Part shown: one piece after another, positions 30,160 to 38,376 of the stretch
How positions within the stretch are numbered: the stretch's first letter is position 1
Layout: every line of letters starts with the position of its first letter
Source: Vogesella sp. XCS3
Lineage (GTDB): Bacteria > Pseudomonadota > Gammaproteobacteria > Burkholderiales > Chromobacteriaceae
Direction of reading: 5' to 3'
DNA length: 64,000 nucleotides
NCBI RefSeq assembly: GCF_020616155.1
Contig: NZ_CP085530.1
Location: forward strand, 2,974,501-3,038,500
Program-made: the position numbers and the translations under genes
The notes under the pieces: generated by a model
Database searches by the model: none
Told to the model about the DNA's origin: nothing
Seen by the model: only the letters and a program-made list of their open reading frames with translations

Positions 30160-32211
30160 TTAATCCATCAGCTGGCGGTACAGGTAGACCAGCACCCGCG
30201 CCAGTTCTTCGGCAGTTTGCGCCTGGCCGGTGTTACCGCCGTGGCCGCCGCCTTCGGTTTCAAACAGCAGCGCGTCGTGGCCCAGCGCCTGCAGGCGCGC
30301 CACCATCTTGCGCGCGTGCGCCGGGTGTACGCGGTCGTCCTTGCTGCTGGTGGTAAACAGCGCCAGCGGGTAGGCGGTGTCGCCACGCACGTGGTGGTAG
30401 GGCGAGTAGGCCGCCAGCGCGGCGCGCTCGGCGGGGTCGTCCGGGTCGCCGTACTCGTCCACCCAGCTGGCGCCGGCCAGCAGCTGCGTGTAGCGCAGCA
30501 TGTCCAGCAGCGGCACCTCGCACACTACAGCGTTAAACAGCTCGGGGCGCTGCGTAAGGCAGGCGCCTACCAGCAGGCCGCCGTTGCTGCCGCCTTCGAT
30601 GCCCAGCCGGCGCGGGCGGGTGATGCCGCGCGCGATCAGGTCTTCGGCTACCGCGATGAAGTCGTCAAAGCTCACCTGGCGGTTCACGCCCTGTGCTGCC
30701 TGGTGCCAGGCCGGGCCGAACTCGCCGCCGCCGCGGATGTTGGCCACCGCAAACACGCCGCCTTTTTCCAGCCATTGCGGGCCGAAGTTGTCCATGTAGT
30801 AGGGCATCATCGGCACCTCGAAACCGCCGTAGCCGTACAGCAGCGTCGGCGCGTTGCCGTCCTGCGCCAGCCCGGCACGGTGCACCACAAAGTAGGGGAT
30901 GGCGGTGCCGTCCGGCGCGCTGGCGTGGTACTGGGTGGCGACGTAGCCGCTGGCGTCAAACGCGGCCGGTTGCTGGCGCAGCACCTCGGGCTGGCCGCCG
31001 GCTAGCAGGTCCAGCCGGTACAGGCCGGCGGGGGTGAGGAAGTCGCTGTAGCTGTAGTACAGCAGGTTGCTGTGCCACGGCTGGTCGGCAAACTCGATCA
31101 CGCCGCCCTGCGGCAGCGGGTTGGCGTGCGGCTGCCAGTGGCCGTCGGCCCAGCGCAGCGTATCGAGCCGGCTTTTGACGTTGTCGATGACGATGATGGC
31201 CAGCAGATCCAGCGTGGCTTCTACCATTTCTACCGACTGGCGCGTGCCAGGCACAAATAGCGGCTGGATGCGGCCAAGCTGGCCGCTGTCGGCGGCGCAG
31301 GCCACGGCCAGCAGGCTACCCGTGATGTAGTGCTGGCCGGCAAAGTGCCAGTCTTCCGCCAGTTTGACGATCAGGTCGCCGTGGCTGTAGGCCTCGATTT
31401 CGGCACGCGGCGGCAACGGTAGCGCGATCAGGCGATCGCCACTCAATAGGTAATAGGTCTTGCTGTAAAAGCTCTGCGAGGCCTCGATGACGTCGAACGC
31501 GGTAATGGCGCCGGGTGCCAGCGGGTTGGCCGCATCCAGAAAGCGCCACGCGGCCACCATCATCGCGTCTTCGTCCAGCTGCAGCAGCGGCTGCGCGTCG
31601 GCCCAGCTTTGGCCGCGTTGCAGCAGCCACACTTCGCGCGGGTAGCCGGCGCGGGTGAGCTGGCTGTCGTCCCAGGCCGGGCACACGAACACGCTGTCCA
31701 GGTCGCGCCAGGCGATGTGGTTCTTGCCGTAGGGGAAGGCAAAGCCACCAGCCACGAAGGCGCCGTTGGCCAGGTCGAATTCGCGGCTGACGGTGGCATC
31801 GCTGCCGCCGGGGGTAAGGCTAAGCAGCACGCGCGTGGGCTGCAGCGTGTAGTGCGATACGCCGTCCAGGTACCAGTCCACGTCTTCGTCGGCGGCCAGC
31901 TGGTCGATGTCGATCACCGTTTGCCATGCCTGTTCGTTGGCGCGGTAGCTGTCCAGCGTGGTGCGGCGGTAGACGCCGCGCGGGTGGGCATCGTCCTGAT
32001 GGAAGTTGTACAGCCAGCCATCGTGCTCGGCAAAAAACGGAATCTGCCGCGTGTCGCGCAGGTTGGCCAGAATGCTGGCTTGCAAATCGGCAAAGCGCGG
32101 GTCTGTGTCCAGCCGCGCACGCGTCGTGGCGTTCTGGGCGGCTACCCAGTCCAGGGCGGCGGCGTCGTCCAGGCTTTCCAGCCAGGCAAAATTATCGGTG
32201 TGAGTGGTCAT
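30160..32211 (-). CDS. Prolyl oligopeptidase family serine peptidase (S9)
   Basis: The 683-residue enzyme probably cleaves short peptides after proline in the cytoplasm, as no signal peptide is seen. An N-terminal beta-propeller (about 1-410) precedes the alpha/beta-hydrolase domain. The catalytic serine is in EGGSNGGLLVGA, the aspartate in DDRVHPAHA and the histidine in EGGGHGG near the end. I chose the ATG at 32209-32211, which begins MTTHTDNFAWLESLDD, the usual S9A opening. The longer frame upstream overlaps the next gene's leader. A TTGGCCGC word lies just upstream. Confidence 0.92.
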   Translation of the reverse strand: MTTHTDNFAWLESLDDAAALDWVAAQNATTRARLDTDPRFADLQASILANLRDTRQIPFFAEHDGWLYNFHQDDAHPRGVYRRTTLDSYRANEQAWQTVIDIDQLAADEDVDWYLDGVSHYTLQPTRVLLSLTPGGSDATVSREFDLANGAFVAGGFAFPYGKNHIAWRDLDSVFVCPAWDDSQLTRAGYPREVWLLQRGQSWADAQPLLQLDEDAMMVAAWRFLDAANPLAPGAITAFDVIEASQSFYSKTYYLLSGDRLIALPLPPRAEIEAYSHGDLIVKLAEDWHFAGQHYITGSLLAVACAADSGQLGRIQPLFVPGTRQSVEMVEATLDLLAIIVIDNVKSRLDTLRWADGHWQPHANPLPQGGVIEFADQPWHSNLLYYSYSDFLTPAGLYRLDLLAGGQPEVLRQQPAAFDASGYVATQYHASAPDGTAIPYFVVHRAGLAQDGNAPTLLYGYGGFEVPMMPYYMDNFGPQWLEKGGVFAVANIRGGGEFGPAWHQAAQGVNRQVSFDDFIAVAEDLIARGITRPRRLGIEGGSNGGLLVGACLTQRPELFNAVVCEVPLLDMLRYTQLLAGASWVDEYGDPDDPAERAALAAYSPYHHVRGDTAYPLALFTTSSKDDRVHPAHARKMVARLQALGHDALLFETEGGGHGGNTGQAQTAEELARVLVYLYRQLMD

Positions 32212-32362
32212 CGGGGGCAGGGCAAAAGGTTGGCCGCAAGGCAGCAATGGGCGGATTGTGCGGCAGTTTGCACGGCCAGGGAAGCGGGCGGTACGCCGGG
32301 CCGCGCGGTGCGGGCACGCAGCTGGCATAATGCAGGCATCCCTGCTGCTACCGGAGCTTGCC

Positions 32363-32851
32363 ATGCAGAAAACCGCCCTGATACTGGCCACCTTGCTGGC
32401 CGCCAGCCCGCTATGGGCCAAGCCTGTTACCGCCCGCCAGGCGGCCACGTGCAAGACACAGGCCAGCTGTGCCTATTTTGGCGATGTGTATAGCGGCGAC
32501 CGTGCCTTTCGCACCGCCGTGCAGGCCGTGTTCCGCGGCAGCGGCAACAAGGCCCCCGCCTGGGTGGCTGCGGGGGTGATGTCGCCGCTACTGCCGATAC
32601 AGCAAGGGCGCGAGCTCTACCTGCGCGGCAGCGTGTGCCAGCCGCACAACTGCCCGCATCAGCTGTGGGTGCTCTACCAGCCGCGCCGCCAGCAACTGGT
32701 GGCGCGCTACACCCGTGAAGACGGCAGCGAGGTGTGGCTAGGCCGCCCGTCTGCCGCACAAAAAGCGCTGCTGCAAGACGAAAACGACCCCGCCTCGCCA
32801 CTGGCCGGCAAGCTCACCGACAGCACACCGCTGCCGCTGGTGTTGCCGTAA
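32363..32851 (+). CDS. Ivy-family inhibitor of C-type lysozyme
   Basis: This 162-residue secreted or periplasmic protein has a signal peptide (1-18, LATLLAASPLWA). The short motif CQPHNC is the counterpart of the CKPHDC loop with which Ivy plugs the lysozyme active site. The two cysteines of the loop, the VLYQP strand and WLGRPSAAQKALL complete the pattern. The role would be protection of peptidoglycan against host lysozyme. It is monocistronic. The Asn for Asp change in the loop may alter affinity. The assignment rests on motif layout only. Confidence 0.75.
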   Translation: MQKTALILATLLAASPLWAKPVTARQAATCKTQASCAYFGDVYSGDRAFRTAVQAVFRGSGNKAPAWVAAGVMSPLLPIQQGRELYLRGSVCQPHNCPHQLWVLYQPRRQQLVARYTREDGSEVWLGRPSAAQKALLQDENDPASPLAGKLTDSTPLPLVLP

Positions 32852-32854
32852 GCG

Positions 32855-33757
32855 CTAGCCAGGGTTGGCCGCCAGCGCGGCCTTCAGGTAGTCGATCCAC
32901 AAGCGCATGGCCTGCGGCAGGTGGCGGCCGCTGGGGTAGTACAGGTACAGCCCAGGCATGGCAGGGCACCAGTCGGCCAGGATGCGCGTCACCCGGCCGT
33001 CGGCCATCGCCGCCGCGGCGTAGCCTTCAAAAACCAGCGCAATGCCCAGCCCGGCGGCAGCGGCTTCCACCATCAGCGGTTGCTCCCCCAGCGTCAGTTG
33101 CCCTTGCGGCTGTACTGTCAGCGCCTCGCCATCCTTGGCCAGCTCCCACGCGTATAGTGGCCCGTTGCCGAAACGGTGGCGGATGCCGGCGTGCCGCGCC
33201 AGCTCGGCCGGGTGCTGTGGCGTGCCGTGTTGCGCCAGGTAGCCGGGGCTGGCGATGACGGCAAAGCGCATCGGCGGCCCCACCGGCACTGCCACCATGT
33301 CGGCAGCCAGCGTTTCGCCAAAGCGCATGCCGGCGTCGAAACCCGCACCGACGATATCCACCAGCGTGTCATCGCATACCACGTCCAGCTGAATACCCGG
33401 GTAGCGCTGCAGAAAGCCCGGCAACAGCGGCATCAGCAGCAAGTAGGCCGCAGTGCGCGGCACGTTCAGCCGCAGCAGGCCTTGTGGCTGGGCACGATAG
33501 TCGTTGACCGCCTCCAGCGCGCTGTCGATCTGCCCCAGCGCCGGCCCCAGCCGCGCCAGTAGCGCTTCGCCGGCCTCGGTGGCGGTAACGCTGCGCGTGG
33601 TGCGGTGTAGCAGCCGCACCTGCAGCCGCGCCTCCAGCTGGCGCAAGCTGTGGCTAAGCGCCGACGCGCTGACGCCCAGCTCCAGCGCTGCAGCGCGAAA
33701 ACTGCGGTGGCGTGCCACGCAGGCAAAGGCGTACAGCTCGTTTAGCGGTGGTGTCAT
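32855..33757 (-). CDS. LysR-family transcriptional regulator
   Basis: The 300-residue regulator has a winged helix-turn-helix at residues 4-62 (FACVARHRSFRAAALELGVS, then ALSHSLRQLEARL) and a periplasmic-binding-like effector domain. It belongs to the subgroup next to short-chain dehydrogenases. It is divergent from the SDR gene at 33880 across 122 bases, so it probably controls that operon and itself. The start at 33755-33757 fits the family; the longer frame is rejected. Confidence 0.9.
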   Translation of the reverse strand: MTPPLNELYAFACVARHRSFRAAALELGVSASALSHSLRQLEARLQVRLLHRTTRSVTATEAGEALLARLGPALGQIDSALEAVNDYRAQPQGLLRLNVPRTAAYLLLMPLLPGFLQRYPGIQLDVVCDDTLVDIVGAGFDAGMRFGETLAADMVAVPVGPPMRFAVIASPGYLAQHGTPQHPAELARHAGIRHRFGNGPLYAWELAKDGEALTVQPQGQLTLGEQPLMVEAAAAGLGIALVFEGYAAAAMADGRVTRILADWCPAMPGLYLYYPSGRHLPQAMRLWIDYLKAALAANPG

Positions 33758-33879
33758 TGGTGAATTTTGCTCAGCAAAGCAAGAAAGATAGCCTGGATTG
33801 TAGCGGGTAATGCCTTGCCTTACGCTGTCAGCATGGCTACAGCCACCCCGGTTGGGCCCTGTCTGCAAGGGAATGCACG

Positions 33880-34656
33880 ATGACCACCCCCACTCTCCCC
33901 ATCGCCAGCACACTGGCGGGTAAAACCTTCTGGCTGAGCGGTGCGGCCTCCGGCATTGGCGCCGCTACCGCCCGTGCGCTGGGCGCCGCCGGCGCCAACG
34001 TGCTGTTGGCCGCACGCGACGCCGAACAGGCCGCGCTAGTAGCGCGCGATATCGAAGCCGCCGGTGGTCGCGCCCTGTTTCACCGTACCGACGTGCTGCG
34101 CGAAGCCGATATCGCCGCCTCGGTAGACGCGGCGGTGCGCCACTTCGGCCGCCTGGACGGCGCCTTCAACAACGCCGGCTGGTTGTGCCCGCCTGCGCCG
34201 CTGCACCTGCAGGACGACCACGCGCTACAGATGAGCCTGGACAGCAATGTACGCAGCGTGTTCTGGGCCATGCGCCACCAGATCGCCGCGCTGCTGGCCA
34301 GCGGCGGCGCCATCGTCAACAATGTGTCGATTGCCGGCCAGGTGGGCTTTGGCGGCATCAGCCCGTACGTGGTGAGCAAGCACGCGCTGCTGGGCCTCAC
34401 TCGCACCGCCGCGCTGGAGTACTACGGCCAGGGTATCCGCATCAACAGCGTCAGCCCCGGCGTGGTGGCCAGCCGCATGTCGGCGCAGGGTTTTGGCGAT
34501 GCAGCCAGCCGTGAGGCGTTTACCGCCACCACCCCGGCTGGCCGCGACGGCCAGCCACACGAAATCGCCGCTGCCGTGCTGTTCTTGCTGTCCGATGCAG
34601 CCAGCTTTGCCAGTGGCCACAACCTGGTGCTGGACGGCGGTTACACCGTTGCCTGA
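33880..34656 (+). CDS. Short-chain dehydrogenase/reductase
   Basis: The 258-residue NAD(P)-dependent oxidoreductase has the nucleotide motif GAASGIGAATA near residues 20-30, the NNAGW motif and the Ser-Tyr-Lys set (NVSIAGQ, YVVSKHALLG). It ends with LDGGYTVA. The preference for NAD or NADP is not clear, and the substrate is unknown. It is transcribed with the next gene (10 bases away) under likely control of the divergent LysR protein. Confidence 0.9.
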   Translation: MTTPTLPIASTLAGKTFWLSGAASGIGAATARALGAAGANVLLAARDAEQAALVARDIEAAGGRALFHRTDVLREADIAASVDAAVRHFGRLDGAFNNAGWLCPPAPLHLQDDHALQMSLDSNVRSVFWAMRHQIAALLASGGAIVNNVSIAGQVGFGGISPYVVSKHALLGLTRTAALEYYGQGIRINSVSPGVVASRMSAQGFGDAASREAFTATTPAGRDGQPHEIAAAVLFLLSDAASFASGHNLVLDGGYTVA

Positions 34657-34666
34657 GGAGCCCGCC

Positions 34667-35356
34667 ATGACCCCGTATACCCTGATCGCTCGCCTGGGCC
34701 TGTGCGACGGTGTGGCCGTCGAGGACGCCCGCCTGGCGCTGCAGCAGCTATGCTGGCACACCCGGCGCGAGCCCGGTTGCCTGCGTTTCGAGCCACTGCA
34801 GCAAACCGATGACACCGCCGGCTTCTGGCTGCTGGAAAGCTTTCGCGACGCCGACGCCTTTGCCGCCCACCACGCCGCTGCGCATACCGTGGCCTACCAG
34901 GCGCGCGGCCTTACCCGGCTGCTGCAACACTGGCCGTTGGCCACGCTGCCGCCGCTGGCGCCCGCGCAGCCGGATGACGGCGCCACCCGCTACGCGCGGG
35001 GCCTGGCGCGGCTGGCGCAGGTGGATGGCGAAGCCGGCCAGCGCGTCATCGATGCATTGCAAGGCGTGGCCCCGGCGTTGGCCGCGTACACCATCGCCTT
35101 TCCGTTTGGCGAGGTATACCAGGACGAAGTGCTGACGCTGAAGGAGCGCGAGATCGCCACCATCGCGGCGCTGGCTGCGCTGGGCTATGCCACACCGCAG
35201 TTGAAGGTGCATTTGCACGGTGCGCTGAACGTAGGCTGCAGCCGCGACGAGGTCATCGCGGTGCTGACGCAGATGGCGGTATACGCCGGCTTCCCGGCGG
35301 CCATCAACGCGGTACTGGCGGCAAAAGAGGTATTTGCCGAACGCGACGCGGCGTAA
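34667..35356 (+). CDS. Fusion of antibiotic-biosynthesis-monooxygenase fold and carboxymuconolactone-decarboxylase domain
   Basis: The 229-residue protein has two parts. Residues 1-95 look like an ABM dimeric alpha/beta-barrel (EPGCLRFEPLQ, FWLLESFRDADAFAAHH). Residues about 108-225 are a CMD/AhpD-type helical domain (LKEREIATIAALAALGYA, HLHGALNVGCSRDEVIAVL). The CMD part has a single cysteine (GCSRDE), so it lacks the AhpD CxxC. In its operon with an SDR it may act on a quinone or aromatic compound. This is inference. Confidence 0.82.
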   Translation: MTPYTLIARLGLCDGVAVEDARLALQQLCWHTRREPGCLRFEPLQQTDDTAGFWLLESFRDADAFAAHHAAAHTVAYQARGLTRLLQHWPLATLPPLAPAQPDDGATRYARGLARLAQVDGEAGQRVIDALQGVAPALAAYTIAFPFGEVYQDEVLTLKEREIATIAALAALGYATPQLKVHLHGALNVGCSRDEVIAVLTQMAVYAGFPAAINAVLAAKEVFAERDAA

Positions 35357-35360
35357 GGCG

Positions 35361-35386
35361 GCGGCCAAGCTTGCAGGCTTGGCCGC
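35361..35386. repeat. Hairpin of two inverted TTGGCCGC words between convergent genes
   Basis: GCGGCCAAGC (35361-35370) and GCTTGGCCGC (35377-35386) form a 10-bp stem with a TTGCAG loop. It sits in the 34-base gap between the CMD fusion gene and tauE. There is no T-run, yet the location suits a transcription barrier. Confidence 0.85.
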
Positions 35387-35390
35387 GTGT

Positions 35391-36149
35391 CTAGCCGTAC
35401 ACCTTCCAGAAAAACGCGGCGGTGAGTACGCTGCCCAGCGCCACTACCACCCGCTTTAGCCACAGCGCCGGCAGGCGGCGGGCGAGGCGGGCGCCGGCCA
35501 CGCCGCCGCAGATGGTGCCGGCCAGCATCACCAGCGCGGCGGGCCAGTCCACCAGCCCGGCTGCGATGAAGGTGAGCACGGCTACGCCGGAGATCAGTAC
35601 CGACAGCCAGGTTTTCAGCGCGTTCATGCGGGTGAGCGTGTCCAGCGCAAACAGGCTGTACAGCGCCAGCATCATGATGCCCATGCCGCCGCCGAAGAAA
35701 CCGCCGTAAATGCTGACTACGAACTGCCCCAGCAGCAGCGCGCCGGTGCTGCGGCCAACGTTGGCCGCGTGCTGGCTCATCCAGCGCGTGAGCGTGGCGC
35801 TGAAGGCAAACATGGCGGTGGCGAGCAGGATCAGCCACGGGATCAGCACGTCGAACAGCCGGGGCGACACCACGGTGACCAGCCAGCCGCCCGCCAGGCC
35901 GCCCAGTACGCTGGCGATACTCATGCCTGCCATGGCGCGCTGGCCGGCGAGCTCGCGGCGGAAGGTGAGGCTGCTGGCCACGTAGCCTGGCCATTGCGAT
36001 ACCGAGCTGGTGGCGTTGGCCACGATGGGCGGTACGCCGGCGGCCACCAGTGCCGGGAAGGTAATCAGCGTGCCGCCACCGGCCACGGCGTTGAGGCCGC
36101 CGGCGGCGAAAGCGGCGGCAAACAGCGCTAGCGCGACGGTGAGCGTCAT
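35391..36149 (-). CDS. TauE/SafE-family membrane transporter
   Basis: The 252-residue protein is highly hydrophobic with about eight membrane helices. The N-terminal GGLNAVAGGGTLITFPAL and a mid-protein GGFFGGGMGIMMLAL repeat are the two halves typical of the TauE/SafE family, which exports sulfite, sulfoacetate or similar anions. The substrate here is unknown. The start overlaps the stop of the threonine aldolase gene by four bases. An 18-bp perfect palindrome of the TTGGCCGC word lies inside it at 35751-35768. Confidence 0.9.
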   Translation of the reverse strand: MTLTVALALFAAAFAAGGLNAVAGGGTLITFPALVAAGVPPIVANATSSVSQWPGYVASSLTFRRELAGQRAMAGMSIASVLGGLAGGWLVTVVSPRLFDVLIPWLILLATAMFAFSATLTRWMSQHAANVGRSTGALLLGQFVVSIYGGFFGGGMGIMMLALYSLFALDTLTRMNALKTWLSVLISGVAVLTFIAAGLVDWPAALVMLAGTICGGVAGARLARRLPALWLKRVVVALGSVLTAAFFWKVYG

Positions 36150-37177
36150 GCGGCCAGCACGCTGGCGAATACGGCGACGACGCGGTCCAGCTCGCTGCGG
36201 CCAACCTGCCAGTGCGTTACCAGCCGCATCAGGCCGTGTTCCGGCCCGTTGGCCTTGATGTTGGCCGCAGCCAGCGCGGCCATCAGGCGGCTGCTGTCCA
36301 GCGTGGCGGGCAGGCGGAACCACACCATATTGATGTGGACATCGTCCAGGTTCACTTCCACGCCGGGCAAGGCGGCCAGCTGTTCGGCCAGATAGCGGGC
36401 GTTGGCGTGGTCTTCCGGCAGGCGCGCCACCATGTCGGTGAGCGCCAGCAGGCCCGGCGCGGCCAGTACGCCGGCCTGGCGCAGGCCGCCGCCCAGCAGC
36501 TTGCGGTTTTTGCGGGCGCGGGCGATGAAGGCAGCCGGGCCGGCCAGGATGGAGCCCACCGGTGCGGCCAGGCCCTTGGACAGGCAGCACATCACGGTGT
36601 CGCTGTAGCGGGTGATGTCACGCACGTCGCAGCCCAGGTGCACGGCGGCGTTGAACACGCGCGCGCCGTCCAGGTGCACCGGTACGCCGTGCTGCTGTGC
36701 CACCTCCCACACCGCCGCCATGTCGGCCAGCTGGATGACGCAGCCGTTGCTGTGCGCGTTTTCCAGGCAGATCAGGCCGGTGCGCGGCCAGTGGATGTCT
36801 TCGCCGTCACGGATGCGTTTTTTCACCTCGGCGGCGGGCAGTACGCCGTTAGCACTGGCGATGGTGCGCAGCTGCACGCCGGCAATGACGGCGGCGCCGC
36901 CGGTTTCGTGCCACACGATATGGCAGTCGTCGCCCAGAATCACCTCGTCGCCGCGCTGGCAGTGGGTAAACAGCGCCAGCTGGTTGCCAAAGTTGCCGCT
37001 GGGCACGAACAGTGCGGCTTCTTTGCCCAGCAGGCGTGCGGCCAACGTTTCCAGCTCGCGTACGGTAGGGTCGTCGCCGTAAACGTCGTCGCCAACGATG
37101 GCGTTGGCCATGGCCTGGCGCATGGCCGGGGTGGGGTGGGTGACGGTATCGCTGCGCAAATCGGTAACGGTGGACAT
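36146..37177 (-). CDS. ltaE: Low-specificity L-threonine aldolase
   Basis: This PLP enzyme splits L-threonine and allo-threonine to glycine and acetaldehyde. The 343-residue protein begins MSTVTDLRSDTVTHPTPAMR and has the active lysine in CCLSKGLAAPVGSIL (about 198-212). The VHLDGARVFNAAVHLG segment is also characteristic. I chose the ATG at 37175-37177, where the family similarity begins. It forms an overlapping pair with tauE. Confidence 0.93.
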   Translation of the reverse strand: MSTVTDLRSDTVTHPTPAMRQAMANAIVGDDVYGDDPTVRELETLAARLLGKEAALFVPSGNFGNQLALFTHCQRGDEVILGDDCHIVWHETGGAAVIAGVQLRTIASANGVLPAAEVKKRIRDGEDIHWPRTGLICLENAHSNGCVIQLADMAAVWEVAQQHGVPVHLDGARVFNAAVHLGCDVRDITRYSDTVMCCLSKGLAAPVGSILAGPAAFIARARKNRKLLGGGLRQAGVLAAPGLLALTDMVARLPEDHANARYLAEQLAALPGVEVNLDDVHINMVWFRLPATLDSSRLMAALAAANIKANGPEHGLMRLVTHWQVGRSELDRVVAVFASVLAA

Positions 37178-37195
37178 GCTGGCTCCTGTGCGGGA

Positions 37196-37226
37196 AGAAA
37201 AACGGCAACCCGAAGGTTGCCGTTGT
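37196..37226 (-). terminator. Terminator of the 76-aa zinc-ribbon gene
   Basis: The minus strand reads a 10-bp stem AACGGCAACC/GGTTGCCGTT with a 4-base loop, followed by a T-rich tail. It lies between the small gene and ltaE. Confidence 0.8.
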
Positions 37227-37300
37227 CGTGATTCAGGCATTTGCCTGATTGTGCCAGCAGGGGCTGTGCTTATAGAAGCATGATTTTGCCAAAACAGTGT

Positions 37301-37531
37301 TCAGGCGGCGTTGATGTGGTAAGCCGCTTTAATGGCAGCGGCTTTGTCATGGGCGCTTTGCAGGCCGTAGGCGGTCAGGCTGATATCACTACCGCACACG
37401 CAAGCCAGGGTACTGTCGGGCTGCAGGCTGGCCAGGTGGTGGCGGTTTTCGTGCCCGCAAGCGGGGCAGGCGATGACCACGGTGGCCTTGTAGTGTTTGT
37501 CCAGGTCTATATCAAAGCGCGGCGACTTCAT
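37301..37531 (-). CDS. Small zinc-ribbon-like protein, function unknown
   Basis: The 76-residue protein has a CPACGHENRHH knuckle at 23-33 and a second CVCGSD pair at 44-49, a likely zinc ribbon. The C-terminal half is helical (YGLQSAHDKAAAIKAAYHI). I cannot assign a family. It has its own terminator and is separated from the MBL gene by another terminator, so it is a single gene. Confidence 0.7.
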   Translation of the reverse strand: MKSPRFDIDLDKHYKATVVIACPACGHENRHHLASLQPDSTLACVCGSDISLTAYGLQSAHDKAAAIKAAYHINAA

Positions 37532-37554
37532 CAGGATGCTCTCCCATAAAAGAC

Positions 37555-37583
37555 AAGAACCTCCGCTGGCAGCGGAGGTTCTT
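37555..37583 (-). terminator. Terminator after the MBL/chemoreceptor-like operon
   Basis: A 13-bp perfect stem AAGAACCTCCGCT/AGCGGAGGTTCTT with a 3-base loop lies 40 bases after the MBL gene stop on the minus strand. The T-run beyond it is weak (GTCTTTTA). Confidence 0.75.
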
Positions 37584-37623
37584 CAACTTAGGAAGATGGC
37601 CGGCTTATTTCAAGTCATCTTGC

Positions 37624-38376
37624 TTAACGGCGGTGGCGGAAAGTGGACAGGCCTACCGGCAGCTCGGCAAACCAGTTGATGAAGCGCATCACGTCTTCGC
37701 CCTGGTAAATGCTGCCGTGCTGGGGGCACAACATGTCGATCTTCATGCGGCTGGCGCGCTCGCACCAGTCCAGCTTGGCTTCGGTCGAGCCCATCCAGCG
37801 GCGGTGGAAGCCTTCGGCGTGGCGGATGTGCTTGTCGAAGTCACGCACGAACAGCTCGTCCTCTTCCGGTGGCATCAGGGCCGCGCCCACGTCGCCGCTA
37901 AACAGGATGCGGGCGTCCGGGTCGTACAGGTGGAAGTTGCCGGAAGAGTGCAGGAAGTGCGCCGGTACGTACTCGATCTGGCCGCTGCCCAGCGGCATGC
38001 TCATGCCCTCGTCCGGGATGGCGGCCAGCGAGTTTTCGTCGCCGCCAAAGTGCGGGATGAAGCTGCTCCACAGGCGGCTCACGTAGCAGCGGATATCGGG
38101 GTTGCATTCCAGCCACAGGCCCAGCGACGAGATGATGTCCGGGTCCTGGTGCGAGGCAAACAGGTAGCGGATAGCCATCGGGTCCACAATGGTGGACAGC
38201 GCGGCAAACACGGCGGGGAAGATTTCGCTGCCACCGGGGTCGGTTAGCAGATTGTCGCCTTCGCGGCTGATCAGGTATTCGTTGGTGTCGATCACGCAGT
38301 TGGGCTTGGACGGGTCGCGGGCGATGACGACCCAGCGGTGGCTGCCTTCCTGGTAGATGGTCTGGGCGGTCTTCAT
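37624..38376 (-). CDS. MBL-fold diiron protein, ODP (oxygen-binding di-iron)-like
   Basis: The 250-residue protein is a metallo-beta-lactamase-fold protein of the flavodiiron type but without a flavodoxin domain. Candidate metal ligands are His76, Asp78 and Asp80 (FASHQDPDI), His143 (AHFLHSSGNF), Asp162 (FSGDVG) and His220 (CPQHGSIYQG). The canonical HxExDH reads HxDxDI, so one histidine is missing. Similar ODP proteins have been described as iron/oxygen sensors for chemotaxis in Treponema. The ATG at 38374-38376 overlaps the stop of the chemoreceptor-like gene by 4 bases, so the two are coupled. I infer a sensor rather than a hydrolase. Confidence 0.82.
   Translation of the reverse strand: MKTAQTIYQEGSHRWVVIARDPSKPNCVIDTNEYLISREGDNLLTDPGGSEIFPAVFAALSTIVDPMAIRYLFASHQDPDIISSLGLWLECNPDIRCYVSRLWSSFIPHFGGDENSLAAIPDEGMSMPLGSGQIEYVPAHFLHSSGNFHLYDPDARILFSGDVGAALMPPEEDELFVRDFDKHIRHAEGFHRRWMGSTEAKLDWCERASRMKIDMLCPQHGSIYQGEDVMRFINWFAELPVGLSTFRHRR

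Noticed and set aside
30160..30386. Antisense frames across the prolyl oligopeptidase gene
   Set aside because: Several frames are open because of high GC, but only the minus-strand frame shows the complete catalytic triad.
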